Assembly (NCBI RefSeq): GCF_900110875.1
Contig: NZ_FOFM01000009.1
Coordinates: 62,001-126,000 of the forward strand
Direction of reading: 5' to 3'
Length of the DNA: 64,000 bases
Origin: Pseudovibrio axinellae
GTDB taxonomy: Bacteria > Pseudomonadota > Alphaproteobacteria > Rhizobiales > Stappiaceae
The notes beneath the pieces were generated by a model. It worked only from the letters and a program-made list of their open reading frames with translations. It was not told the origin of the DNA and did not search any database. Below are positions 25,942 through 34,935 of this stretch, one piece after another. The translations under genes and the position numbers were made by a program. Each line of letters starts with the position of its first letter. Within the stretch, counting starts at the first letter, position 1.

Positions 25942-26708
25942 TGATGAAGTTACGAGTGGCCGGGTTAAAACAGTATTTTGGTGGGCTGAAAGCGGTGGAC
26001 ACCGTCTCACTGGATGCAAAACAGTCTGAGATCCTGGCGATCATTGGACCTAATGGCGCGGGCAAAACAACGGTAATCAACGCGATCACCGGTCTGCGCA
26101 AACCCACGGCAGGTACTGTCTGGCTAGGCGATAAAACGATCACTGGACTTGCCGCCAACCGCATCGCAGAGCTTGGCATTGCGCGGACCTTTCAAAACAT
26201 AGAGCTCTTTGAACATGCAAGCGTTCTCGACAACATTCAGTTGGGTTTTTATCGTCACCGCAAGGTCACGCTATGCGCGGAACTCTTTAACCTTCCCTCT
26301 GCGCGGGCAGAAGCAGTAAACGCCCGGCTCGCCGCCGAAAAAATCTTGCACTACCTGGATCTCGTGTCGTGGCGGGACAAAGCAGTCTCTGGCCTTTCTT
26401 ATGGCATTCGAAAACAGGTCGAGTTGGGCCGCGCTCTTTGTTCTGCACCAAGCTTTCTTATCCTCGACGAACCTGCCTCCGGCTTAACTCGGGAAGAGAC
26501 ACTCGATCTGGGATATTTTTTGCGTGATCTGGCAAAAAATCGAGGCATCGGCATTTTGATGATTGAGCATGATATGGGTTTGGTGTCGCGTGTCGCGGAC
26601 CATGTTATCGCTATGAATGAAGGCCGGATACTCGCGAAAGGTAGCGCGCCAGAGGTGCAGTCAAACGCGGATGTCATCGAGTGCTATCTGGGTTCGGAGA
26701 TGGTGTAA
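25941..26708 (+). CDS. Branched-chain-type ABC transporter ATPase (LivG family)
   Basis: 255 residues. Walker A is IGPNGAGKTTVINAITG. The signature region is GLSYGIRKQVELGRAL, where LivG proteins carry L-S-Y-G-x-Q/R. Walker B is FLILDEPASGLT, and the H-loop is IEHDMGLV. ARTFQNIELF is the Q-loop of the LivG subgroup. The start overlaps the livM stop (TGATG). An ATG three bases later is equally possible. It pairs with LivF as the heterodimeric motor of the transporter. Confidence 0.85.
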   Translation: MMKLRVAGLKQYFGGLKAVDTVSLDAKQSEILAIIGPNGAGKTTVINAITGLRKPTAGTVWLGDKTITGLAANRIAELGIARTFQNIELFEHASVLDNIQLGFYRHRKVTLCAELFNLPSARAEAVNARLAAEKILHYLDLVSWRDKAVSGLSYGIRKQVELGRALCSAPSFLILDEPASGLTREETLDLGYFLRDLAKNRGIGILMIEHDMGLVSRVADHVIAMNEGRILAKGSAPEVQSNADVIECYLGSEMV

Positions 26709-27472
26709 TGACTATTTTATCAGCAAAGAATCTTGAGAGCTTCTACGGCCCTGTTCCTGCATTGCGAGGGGTGAGTGTTGACATCTGTAAGGGTACTGTC
26801 ACGGCAGTAATCGGTGCCAATGGCGCAGGCAAGTCAACCCTGCTCAATACTCTTTCCGGTCTGTTGGAAGCTCGCTTTGGGCATATTGAGTTTCTTGGTG
26901 AGCGCATCGAGATGCTGAGCGCTGATCAAGTCGCCTCGCGTGGTTTGGTATTGGCGCCAGAGGGCCGACAAGTATTCCCTGAAATGAGCGTTCGCGATAA
27001 CCTTCGATTGGGCGCCTTTCGTAAGGATGCACGAGCGCACGAAGAGCGTAATCTCGCTCGTGTACTGGCTTATTTCCCAAGACTTGAACAACGTTTTGAG
27101 CAGCGTGCTGGAATGATGTCTGGGGGCGAACAACAGATGCTTGCCATCGCAAGAGCACTCATGGCTGCACCCGATATGCTGATGCTGGATGAGCCTTCAC
27201 TGGGTCTCAGCCCAAAATACGTTCACGAAATCTACCAAATACTTGCGCGTATCAATGACGAAACCGGACTAACGGTTCTTGTCGCCGAACAAAATGCCTC
27301 AGTCGCACTATCAGTTGCCCATTTTGCATACGTGCTGGAGCTGGGCCGGGTCGTATTGCTCGGCCCTGCGGAAGAAATGGCAACGAAAGAGGTTCTGCAA
27401 GAGAGTTTTCTGGGATCGACAAACGTGACCATGGATCAAAAACGGTTCAGGAGAAAAAAGAAATGGCGCTAG
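26708..27472 (+). CDS. Branched-chain-type ABC transporter ATPase (LivF family)
   Basis: 254 residues: Walker A IGANGAGKSTLLNTLSG, the Q-loop region LAPEGRQVFPEMSV (the R-x-V/I-F-P LivF hallmark), signature MMSGGEQQMLAIARAL, Walker B MLMLDEPSLGLSP and an H-loop-equivalent VAEQNASVAL. The start codon overlaps the livG stop (TAATG). The C-terminus has an unusual basic tail (DQKRFRRKKKWR) that overlaps the first codons of the ligase gene, probably because the frame drifted into the ligase ribosome site. Confidence 0.85.
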   Translation: MTILSAKNLESFYGPVPALRGVSVDICKGTVTAVIGANGAGKSTLLNTLSGLLEARFGHIEFLGERIEMLSADQVASRGLVLAPEGRQVFPEMSVRDNLRLGAFRKDARAHEERNLARVLAYFPRLEQRFEQRAGMMSGGEQQMLAIARALMAAPDMLMLDEPSLGLSPKYVHEIYQILARINDETGLTVLVAEQNASVALSVAHFAYVLELGRVVLLGPAEEMATKEVLQESFLGSTNVTMDQKRFRRKKKWR

Positions 27473-29250
27473 ACCTTGCTGACTCTCCTTCAGTCATTCA
27501 CCTTTTGCGCCAACGAGCAGTTGATTGGCGTGGCCGCGTTGCCATGTACCACAAGGTGCTGGGGCTTTGGCAGCCGTTGAGCTGGGATGCATATTATACA
27601 CTCATTTGCGAAGCAGCCACCGCTTGCAATTTTTTGGGCCTGACGCCCGGAACAGGTGCTGCAATCCTTTCTGAAAACCGGCCTGAGTGGTTGATAGCCG
27701 ATTTCGCTGCCATAATGTGTGGCCTCCTATCAAATGGAATATACACCACCTCCTCAACAGAGCAGATTGCCTACCAGATTGAAAAAAGCGGGTCTGAAAT
27801 TCTTTTTGTTGAGGGAGGTGAGTTGCTCGACAAAGTGCTGGCAATGGACGCCCGCGTACTGGCAAAACTGAAAAAAATCATCCTGTTTGATATGGATGGC
27901 CTCCAGGATCTAGACCATCCCTTGTGTGTGAGTTGGGACGAATTTCTCAAACTTGGGAGAACCGCACTAGAAAGCGAACCAGACATTCCTGATCAGATGA
28001 TCGACGAGCTGACAATCGACAAAATCGCCATCCTTATTTTCACATCAGGAACAACCGGTGCACCTAAGGCGGCGATGATCTCTCATCGCAACATACTGGT
28101 ACAAACCAATGCGTGGATGAGCCATTACGAACTGAGCTTTCGCGATCGTGTTATCTGCTATCTGCCGCTTTGTCATATTGCAGAACGACAGTTTTCTGGC
28201 ATGACACCGCTCGCCACCGGGGCTGTCGTTCATTTTGCCGAAAGCATGGAAGCGCTCGGTGAGAATATGCGTGAGGTGAAGCCAACTGTCCTGTTCGCTC
28301 CGCCCCGCATCTATGAGAAACTAAGTGCGCAGATTAATCTCGCCATTGCCGAAGTCCGCCCTTTAAGTGCCTATGCCTATCAGGCCGCCCGCCGCCGGAT
28401 ATCAAACGGTGCAACCCCGCTCATGCGCTGGGTTCTAAAAAAGACTGTGCTGAACAATGTTCTGAGAGTCATGGGGCTTTCAGAGCTTCGTCTGGGGATC
28501 ACCGGAGCTGCTGCAGCTTCTGAAGAACTCGTGGATTGGTACTTGAGCCTTGGCATACCGCTTTACGAACTGTTTGGCATGACCGAGACAACCGGAGCCG
28601 TGACCCACATAAATCGAGATGGGACCCACCAGTTTTGTGGCCCACCAATAGAGGTCGGCGAGGTTCGAATTGGCAGCAACAATGAGCTTCAAGTACGCGG
28701 ACCCCAAGTCTTTTGCGGATATTACGGCGACCGGGAGAAAACCGCTGAAGCCATTACTCCAGATGGCTGGCTGAACACCGGCGATCAGGCGCGCATTGAT
28801 GAGGCTGGCAATATCCAGATTATTGGGCGGATCAAAGACCTTCTCATCACATCAGGCGGAAAGAATATTGCCCCTTCCAAAATCGAAGGCAAGATCAAAG
28901 CTTCGCCATATGTCGTTGACGCTATGTTGGTTGGAGAGGGACGAAAATTCATCACTTGCCTCGTGATGATCGATCAGGAAACTGTTTCCCGCTTTGCGCG
29001 CGACAATGGGATCTCATTTACCGACTACAAAAACTTGTGTCGTCAAACAGCCGTCGAAGAGCTGGTGCGCAGCGAGATTGCACAGGTGAACAGTACCGTA
29101 TCACGCGTCGAACAGGTCAAGGATTTCAAAATTATCGATGTCGATCTGGACGCAGAAGATGACGAGCTGACACCAACGCTAAAACTCAAACGTACTCAAA
29201 TTGAGAAGAAGTACTCAACGCAGATTGAAGAGATGTATTCACATGCTTGA
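27463..29250 (+). CDS. AMP-forming acyl-CoA synthetase (long-chain/aryl type)
   Basis: 595 residues of the ANL superfamily. The phosphate-binding loop is IFTSGTTGAPKAAM, followed by the adenine motif LFGMTETTGAVTH, the A7-type motif GWLNTGD and the hinge region IIGRIKDLLITSGGKNIAPSKIE. It lacks the final conserved Lys context of acetyl-CoA synthetases and most resembles FadD15-like long-chain fatty-acid or bile-acid CoA ligases. It overlaps livF by ten bases and has AGGAGA upstream. Genes of this type are regularly inserted in livHMGF-livK operons, where they are thought to trap the imported acid as its CoA ester (vectorial activation, inference). Confidence 0.85.
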   Translation: MALDLADSPSVIHLLRQRAVDWRGRVAMYHKVLGLWQPLSWDAYYTLICEAATACNFLGLTPGTGAAILSENRPEWLIADFAAIMCGLLSNGIYTTSSTEQIAYQIEKSGSEILFVEGGELLDKVLAMDARVLAKLKKIILFDMDGLQDLDHPLCVSWDEFLKLGRTALESEPDIPDQMIDELTIDKIAILIFTSGTTGAPKAAMISHRNILVQTNAWMSHYELSFRDRVICYLPLCHIAERQFSGMTPLATGAVVHFAESMEALGENMREVKPTVLFAPPRIYEKLSAQINLAIAEVRPLSAYAYQAARRRISNGATPLMRWVLKKTVLNNVLRVMGLSELRLGITGAAAASEELVDWYLSLGIPLYELFGMTETTGAVTHINRDGTHQFCGPPIEVGEVRIGSNNELQVRGPQVFCGYYGDREKTAEAITPDGWLNTGDQARIDEAGNIQIIGRIKDLLITSGGKNIAPSKIEGKIKASPYVVDAMLVGEGRKFITCLVMIDQETVSRFARDNGISFTDYKNLCRQTAVEELVRSEIAQVNSTVSRVEQVKDFKIIDVDLDAEDDELTPTLKLKRTQIEKKYSTQIEEMYSHA

Positions 29251-29263
29251 AAGGGAGGGAAGC

Positions 29264-30436
29264 ATGACGTTCAACGCTTTTAAAAAGGTTTTCGTCGCAT
29301 GTACGCTGGCACTTGGCACAACAACGACAGCCCTGAGTGACACCCGCGGTGTCTCAGAGGACGAGATCATTATCGGAACGCATCTGGATCTGTCTGGCCC
29401 AGTCGCTGCAGCTATGCCCCCTCTTGTGGCAGGCATACAAACACGCCTCCAAGAGATAAATGAGGCCGGAGGCATCCACGGCCGTAAGCTGCGGCTGCTC
29501 ATAGAAGACAACGCATACCAACCCAAACAGGCCGTACGTGCCGTACAAAAAATGGTAACCAAGGATCAGGCCTTTCTGATTTTCAGTCCCTTTGGCACTG
29601 GAACCTCCGCCGCTGGCTATGCTTTTGCGCAGAAGTTCGGTGTCCCCCACGTTTTTCCATGGTCAGGTGTACCTGCAATCTTTCACCCAAAAGGCACTGA
29701 AGGAAGTTTCACATATGTAGAGGACTACGCGTGGGCCACTGGTGCTGGCGTGGATTGGATCATCAAAGACAAAGGCTTTAAGCGTATCGGTGTGCTTTAT
29801 CAGGACGACGCTTTCGGAAAGCTCGTGCTTGCCGGGGTTGATGAGGCTCTTAAATCCAATGGGCTAACCTTGGTTGAAAGTGCTGGTTACAAACCCGGAG
29901 ATGTCGACTTCTCGGCCCAAATTGCGAAGCTGAAAGCAGCAGATGTTGACTTGGTGGTGCTGGGCACCGTGATCCGTGAAACCATCGGAGCCTATAGCAG
30001 CATCCGCAAAGTAGGCTGGGGTGTGGATGTTATTACAACCATTCCAGGGCGCAGTCAGGTTGTGCCCCTGCTCGGAAAAAGCGCAATGGATGGTCTCTAC
30101 GGCGTCGGGCAGTGGAATATTCCCGGCACTGGCAATGACAGCGCAGCGGCGCAAACCTGGCTGGCAAAGTTCAATGAAGCAAACCCCGGAGTACCTGCGG
30201 AAAATGCTGCCATCGCCTATTTGATGACCGACTGGCTGGTGCAGGCTTTAGAAGCTGCTGGGCCCAACCTTACAGTCGAAAGCTTCAACACAGCGTTCGA
30301 AGGCTCCAAGTATCAAGACATTTTTGGCAGTCCAGAACTCACGATGACGAACGGGCACATATCTCCAGAAGTCGCCTCTGTCTGGAAAGTCGATGGTTTG
30401 GGCTGGGTAAAGGTTTCAGACGACATCACAAACTAA
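29264..30436 (+). CDS. Branched-chain-type ABC transporter substrate-binding protein (LivK family)
   Basis: 390 residues. A Sec signal peptide (KVFVACTLALGTTTTALS) precedes VSEDEIIIGTHLDLSGPVAA, the Peripla_BP_6 start seen in LivK-like proteins. Also present are INEAGGIHGRKLRLLIEDNAYQPKQAVRAVQKMV, the fingerprint of the HAAT binding-protein family, and SAGYKPGDVDFSAQIAKLKAADVDLVVLG. It captures the ligand in the periplasm for LivHMGF. Start ATG 29264 with GGAGGGA upstream; a longer reading to 29201 lies inside the ligase gene. The gene comes after the ligase, not before livH. Confidence 0.85.
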   Translation: MTFNAFKKVFVACTLALGTTTTALSDTRGVSEDEIIIGTHLDLSGPVAAAMPPLVAGIQTRLQEINEAGGIHGRKLRLLIEDNAYQPKQAVRAVQKMVTKDQAFLIFSPFGTGTSAAGYAFAQKFGVPHVFPWSGVPAIFHPKGTEGSFTYVEDYAWATGAGVDWIIKDKGFKRIGVLYQDDAFGKLVLAGVDEALKSNGLTLVESAGYKPGDVDFSAQIAKLKAADVDLVVLGTVIRETIGAYSSIRKVGWGVDVITTIPGRSQVVPLLGKSAMDGLYGVGQWNIPGTGNDSAAAQTWLAKFNEANPGVPAENAAIAYLMTDWLVQALEAAGPNLTVESFNTAFEGSKYQDIFGSPELTMTNGHISPEVASVWKVDGLGWVKVSDDITN

Positions 30437-30496
30437 ACCCGTACCGCTCCGGTCTCTGTGATCGGGGCGGACCACCTCAGCAACAAGAGGCCTACC

Positions 30497-31741
30497 ATGA
30501 GCCAATCTGCCGTGTATGTACTGGGTGGTGCCCAGACGGATTTCGCCCGCAACTGGTCCCGCGAGGGATTGGGCCTTGAAGACATGATGCGCTCCGTCCT
30601 CATTGATGGACTTGAGGCTACTGGACTTGAAGCAAACCAAATCGAAAAAGCACACTTGAGTAACTTCACCGCAGAACTTTTTTGTGCGCAAGGTCAACTG
30701 GGCGGCCTCTTCGCGGCGCTTGCTCCAGAGCTATCGGGCGTCCCTTCCACGCGGCACGAAGCAGCATGCGCCTCAGGGTCGATGGCTCTCCTATCCGCGA
30801 TGGCCGATATCGAGGCGGGGCGCTACGATTTAATTTGCGTTCTTGGCCTCGAGTACATGCGCAACGTTCCTGGGCAAACAGCCGCAGAGTATCTGGGCTG
30901 CGCTGCATATGCAGGCGAGGAATGGAGCGATGCCACCTACCTGTGGCCCCGTGCTTTTTCAGATTTAAATGAAGCCTACAGCGAAAAATATGGCCACCCA
31001 GTAGACTATACCCACCTTGGGGAAATTGCCCGAATAAACTACGAGAATGCCCGGCGTAATCCAAACGCTCAAACACGCAAGTGGCAGTTCAATACTGAGA
31101 GTTTCACCGAGAACGATGACACCAACCCAGTGATTGAAGGCCATGTGCGACGCAATGATTGTGGGCAAGTGACTGATGGGGCCGTGACCGTGTTTTTGGC
31201 ATCGGATCGCTTTATGCGCGCACACGCAAAAAAACAGGGCAGGACACCCAGTGATTATGCGCAGATCGAAGGTTGGGGGCACCGCACTGCAACCATGCGT
31301 TTTGCAGATAAGCTGGAGGAAGGGCAAAATACGCGCTTTGTCCTGCCGCAGGTCAATCAGACAATACTGGAATGCTTTGCTCGCGCAGGTATCGACAGTC
31401 CTTTTGCACTGGACACGATTGAGACTCATGACTGCTTTGCAATGACAGAATACGCCGCCATCGACAGCTTTGGCATAACCAGTCCGGGCGAAAGCTGGAA
31501 AGCGATTGAAAATGGCACAATCGCTTTTGACGGACGACTCCCGATCAACCCCTCTGGAGGGCTGATTGGTCTGGGACATCCCGTTGGGGCTACCGGTGTG
31601 CGAATGATGTTGGATAGTTTCAAACAGGTCACCGGACAGGCGGAAGACTATCAAGTTGAGGGAGCAAAGCGCGCAGGCATCTTAAACATTGGAGGATCTA
31701 CGACCACGATTGCATCGTTCGTGGTTGGCAGAGCGGGGTAA
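30497..31741 (+). CDS. SCP2/SCPx-type thiolase (acetyl-CoA acetyltransferase-like)
   Basis: 414 residues. The nucleophile lies in HEAACASGSMALL (Cys91). The second catalytic loop has ETHDCFAMTEYAAID, the H-D-C-F loop that SCPx-type thiolases have in place of N-E-A-F. GGLIGLGHPVGATGVRM holds the catalytic His, and the C-terminus has NIGGSTTTIASFVV without the second Cys, as normal for this subgroup. SCPx-type thiolases cleave branched or ring-bearing 3-ketoacyl-CoA, as in sterol side-chain degradation. It sits 60 bases after livK and four bases before the next thiolase, so the two may work in sequence or as a heteromer. Confidence 0.8.
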   Translation: MSQSAVYVLGGAQTDFARNWSREGLGLEDMMRSVLIDGLEATGLEANQIEKAHLSNFTAELFCAQGQLGGLFAALAPELSGVPSTRHEAACASGSMALLSAMADIEAGRYDLICVLGLEYMRNVPGQTAAEYLGCAAYAGEEWSDATYLWPRAFSDLNEAYSEKYGHPVDYTHLGEIARINYENARRNPNAQTRKWQFNTESFTENDDTNPVIEGHVRRNDCGQVTDGAVTVFLASDRFMRAHAKKQGRTPSDYAQIEGWGHRTATMRFADKLEEGQNTRFVLPQVNQTILECFARAGIDSPFALDTIETHDCFAMTEYAAIDSFGITSPGESWKAIENGTIAFDGRLPINPSGGLIGLGHPVGATGVRMMLDSFKQVTGQAEDYQVEGAKRAGILNIGGSTTTIASFVVGRAG

Positions 31742-31745
31742 GACC

Positions 31746-32897
31746 ATGCAAACATACATATATGACGCTGTGCGCACAGCCCGTGGTAAAGCAAAACCGG
31801 AAGGTGGGCTCGCGGCTGTAAAGCCCGATGAGCTGGTGGCTGCCCTGAGCGACGCGATCACAGACCGGGTCGGACAGTTTAAACCCGAAGCATTACTGCT
31901 GGGCTCCGTCGGACAAGTCGGGGCTCAGGGTGGCAATATCGCTCTCGTTTCCAAATTTCGCGCCAAACTGCCCGATGAAACTGTCGCCTGGACCATCAAC
32001 AATTTCTGTGCCTCTGGACTCACTGCAATTGGGCAAGCTTCTTCCATGGTCGCGACAGGGCAAGCAAACCGTGTGCTCGCAGGGGGCGTAGAAATGATGT
32101 CGTGTGTGCCATTTATGGCAGATGATGCGCACTACTACGTGGACACCACCTTACCCGAACGCCACCGCTATCTGCTGGTTGCACTCGCCGCTGACAAGCT
32201 CGCAGAGGATTTGGATATTAGCCGTGCAGAAATGGACACTGCCGCGCTGCGGTCCCATGCTCAGGCTTTGCTGGGTGATGATAATGGGAAAAATGCGTCG
32301 CGGATCATCGTGAATGGTTTGAACCGTGAAGAGTGCGCAAAGAAAATGGATCATGAAAGCATAGCAGCACTGCAACCGGCATTTGCTGCACTTGCCCCTC
32401 AATACGCTCAGGTTTTGGGACGTAAGGTTGACCATCGCCATACAATAGCACACGCCCCGCCTATGACTGACGGAGCAGGTCTGGCAATGGTCGGCACCTA
32501 CGGTGCGATTGATGCCCCTCCCCGCGCCCAAATTGTTGCATTTGCCGAAGTCGGTGGTGATCCTGCCGTTTCACTGGGTGCTGGTTTCGCTGCGATGGAT
32601 CAGGTGCTCGCAAAGAGCGAGTTATCCTTGGAGGATATGGACCGCATCGAGTTCATGGAGGCATTTGCAGTCACCATCGTAAAGTTCTTACGTGACCACC
32701 CGCACCTTGAAGATCGGGTCAACACCAGTGGTGGGCACCTCGCAAAAGGCCACCCACTTGGAGCCTCTGGCGCAATCTTAGTGTCCACATTACTCGATAC
32801 ACTGGACATGGTGCAGGGACGCTACGGGCTCGTTGTTGCCTCCGGTGCGGAAGGCATTGGCAGTGCAATGATTGTTAAGCGGATGGACGAGGGCTAA
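31746..32897 (+). CDS. Thiolase-family protein lacking part of the catalytic site
   Basis: 383 residues of the thiolase fold. The nucleophile loop TINNFCASGLTAI is intact (Cys88), as is VNTSGGHLAKGHPLGASGA with its catalytic His. However, the N-E-A-F loop reads EFMEAFAVTIV (Asn replaced by Met), and the C-terminal C-x-G-G-G-x-G reads SGAEGIG (the acid/base Cys replaced by Ser). Classical degradative thiolases need both residues. The protein may therefore catalyse a different Claisen-type or hydrolytic step, or work only with the adjacent SCPx-type thiolase. It starts four bases after the first thiolase and ends five bases before the NMO-like gene. Confidence 0.75.
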   Translation: MQTYIYDAVRTARGKAKPEGGLAAVKPDELVAALSDAITDRVGQFKPEALLLGSVGQVGAQGGNIALVSKFRAKLPDETVAWTINNFCASGLTAIGQASSMVATGQANRVLAGGVEMMSCVPFMADDAHYYVDTTLPERHRYLLVALAADKLAEDLDISRAEMDTAALRSHAQALLGDDNGKNASRIIVNGLNREECAKKMDHESIAALQPAFAALAPQYAQVLGRKVDHRHTIAHAPPMTDGAGLAMVGTYGAIDAPPRAQIVAFAEVGGDPAVSLGAGFAAMDQVLAKSELSLEDMDRIEFMEAFAVTIVKFLRDHPHLEDRVNTSGGHLAKGHPLGASGAILVSTLLDTLDMVQGRYGLVVASGAEGIGSAMIVKRMDEG

Positions 32898-32902
32898 AGA
32901 AA

Positions 32903-33862
32903 ATGAGTTATGACTTAGTCCCCCATCTCAGACTTCCGGTGATCTGTGCACCCATGTTTTTGGTGTCTGGTCCTGAGCTAGTCATTGCTGCCTGCAAATC
33001 CGGTATTGGCGGGGCTTTCCCCTCAACCAATTGCAGAACCCTTCAAGAGCTTGAAAGCTGGATGTTGCAGATTTCAAACTCGATTGAACCGGGTGATGCT
33101 CCGTGGATTATGAACCTCATTACCCACTCCACCTATCCTAGGCTTGAGGAGGAATTGTAATTGGTTGCAAAATATCAACCTCCTGTCGTCATAACCGCAC
33201 TTGGCTCGCCAAAACCAGTCATTGAAACTGTCAGATCGTATGGTGGTATGGTTTTTGCCGACGTCGTGAACCTGAAGCTTGCGCGCAAGGCGGCGGATGC
33301 AGGTGTCGATGGATTGGCTTGTATTAGCGCAGGTGCAGGCGGTCATACAGGACATCTGTCACCTTTCGCCTTCATTTCTGCGATCCGGGAGTTCTATAGC
33401 GGTAGAATTGCGGTGGGCGGGGGTATTTCCGATGGAGCAGGCATAGCAGGGGCGATCGCAGCCGGAGCTGATCTTGTCTATATGGGAACACGTTTTCTAC
33501 CAACATTTGAAAGCGTTGCCCAACCAGAATACAAACAGATGGTCGTGAATTCAGATGCAGACGACCTTATCGTCAGTTCAGTTGTTACCGGAACAGATGC
33601 TTCTTGGCTTCGTGCAACACTGGAAGCTGCCGGAATAGATCCAAACTCGCCTTCACATGCGCGTAATTATTCCGGCAAAGATGCTGCGAAGCGATGGCGA
33701 GACATTTGGGCGGCTGGACAGGGACTGGGTCGCAGTAAACAAATCGAACCACTCTCAAAAATCGTTGACGATCTGCACCGAGAGTACACGACAGCGATTG
33801 AGCGGGTTTATCGCGTTACCGGCATTTCAATGCAAAAAGGGCTGTCTGTCTCTCCACCTTGA
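32903..33862 (+). pseudogene. Nitronate monooxygenase-like flavoprotein gene interrupted by one in-frame TAA
   Basis: The frame from 32903 gives LRLPVICAPMFLVSGPELVIAACKSGIGGAFPS, the N-terminal NMO barrel with the A-P-M-x-x-V-S element, and stops at TAA 33158-33160 after RLEEEL. Without any shift it continues with PPVVITALGSPKPVI, GVDGLACISAGAGGHTG, RIAVGGGISDGAGIAGAIAAGADLVYMGTRFL (FMN phosphate site) to 33862. Together this is a full-length NMO-family FMN enzyme of about 318 residues. AGGAGG (33147-33152) lies eight bases before a TTG (33161) directly after the stop, so the second half could be translated by reinitiation. Family members oxidise nitronates or, as IpdC in steroid degradation, act on CoA thioesters. 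The latter fits this operon better (inference). Confidence 0.75.
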
Positions 33863-34038
33863 GCAGTGATGAAACCACCAAAATCAAATCTACATGGTTC
33901 CTGATCTTCAGTGAACTCTAAAAGCAAAGCCGAGTTATAGCTTCAAATCAGGAAACGGAAATTTATTCAGAAAATTATTCTCTTTTATTCCATCTCGTCA
34001 TTCCGCATAGTAATATACGTAGAAATAAGTAGAATCAG

Positions 34039-34066
34039 GCTTTCCGTTCTCTTGCGGTCGGAAAGC
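34039..34066 (+). promoter_or_regulatory. Hairpin in the leader of the TetR gene
   Basis: GCTTTCCG (34039-34046) and CGGAAAGC (34059-34066) form an 8-bp inverted repeat 18 bases before the TetR start codon. It could be the TetR operator for autoregulation or an RNA hairpin. Otherwise the gap 33863-34083 shows no gene. Confidence 0.4.
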
Positions 34067-34083
34067 TCTTGGGGCGAGAAGAA

Positions 34084-34758
34084 ATGAAATATACGTCAAT
34101 GCAAGATTTACAGGCGCTGGCGAGCAATAAACTGAAAACACGGCCCACTCCCAAGCAGGCCCGTGCATTGTTGCGCGTCCAGGAAATCCTAGTGACCACA
34201 GCGCAAGTTCTTGAACGGCACCCTCCAGCAGACCTCTCAACCACATTAATCGCCGAGAATGCAGGGATTCCGGTTAGCTCTATCTATCGCTATTTTCCTG
34301 GTATCGAAGATCTTTTGGACGAGCTTTATGAGCAGGCAACGGAGCAGTTGAACGCACAAATCATGGCGGTGATGAATGAATGGACGCCGGCGGAAGACTG
34401 GAAAGAGAAACTTTATAAAGCACTGAGTGTCATCCGGGTCTTCCTCAATGAACACCCATTTTACCGCGCACTGCACCTGCTGATCATGGCGCGTCGCGGC
34501 CCGCAGACATTGCAGGAAGAGCGCCATAAGCCTTTTACCCAGTTCCTGGCAGAGCGCTGGCGTAACGGGCTTGATGGTTTTTCCGGCGGGGATGCAGATG
34601 TGGTGGCTCGCATTAGCGTCCAGATGGCGCTGACATTGGAAGATTTGATGGCGCGCCAGACGGATCCAGAAAATGAGACTGTGTATTTCGATGAACTGAA
34701 CAAAGCCATGCAACAGTATCTGCGGCTTTATCTCAGCCAAAACGAAGCAGTTGACTAA
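34084..34758 (+). CDS. TetR-family transcriptional regulator
   Basis: 224 residues. The helix-turn-helix reads LSTTLIAENAGIPVSSIYRYFPGIEDLLDELYEQ, which is standard for TetR proteins; the remainder is all-alpha as expected of a ligand-binding domain. A polar N-terminal extension of about 35 residues precedes the DNA-binding domain. Directly downstream (177 bases) begins the cytochrome c/aldonolactone oxidase operon on the same strand, which this protein probably represses. The start at 34084 (ATG after GAGAAGAA) is preferred to the TTG at 34069. Confidence 0.8.
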   Translation: MKYTSMQDLQALASNKLKTRPTPKQARALLRVQEILVTTAQVLERHPPADLSTTLIAENAGIPVSSIYRYFPGIEDLLDELYEQATEQLNAQIMAVMNEWTPAEDWKEKLYKALSVIRVFLNEHPFYRALHLLIMARRGPQTLQEERHKPFTQFLAERWRNGLDGFSGGDADVVARISVQMALTLEDLMARQTDPENETVYFDELNKAMQQYLRLYLSQNEAVD

Positions 34759-34935
34759 AGCTATTTTTGAACAGGAGATGTTCAAAAAACGGGTTAAAGC
34801 ATTGTGGCATAATATTTTTTGCCGCCCGAAACTAAGCAATTTGACGGGGAGTTCTAACGCTTCACAAGGGCACCGATATCTCTGTCAGGTTGAAACATAT
34901 GTAACAGACTTTGCGCATTCCGGTGGGAGGGAAGA

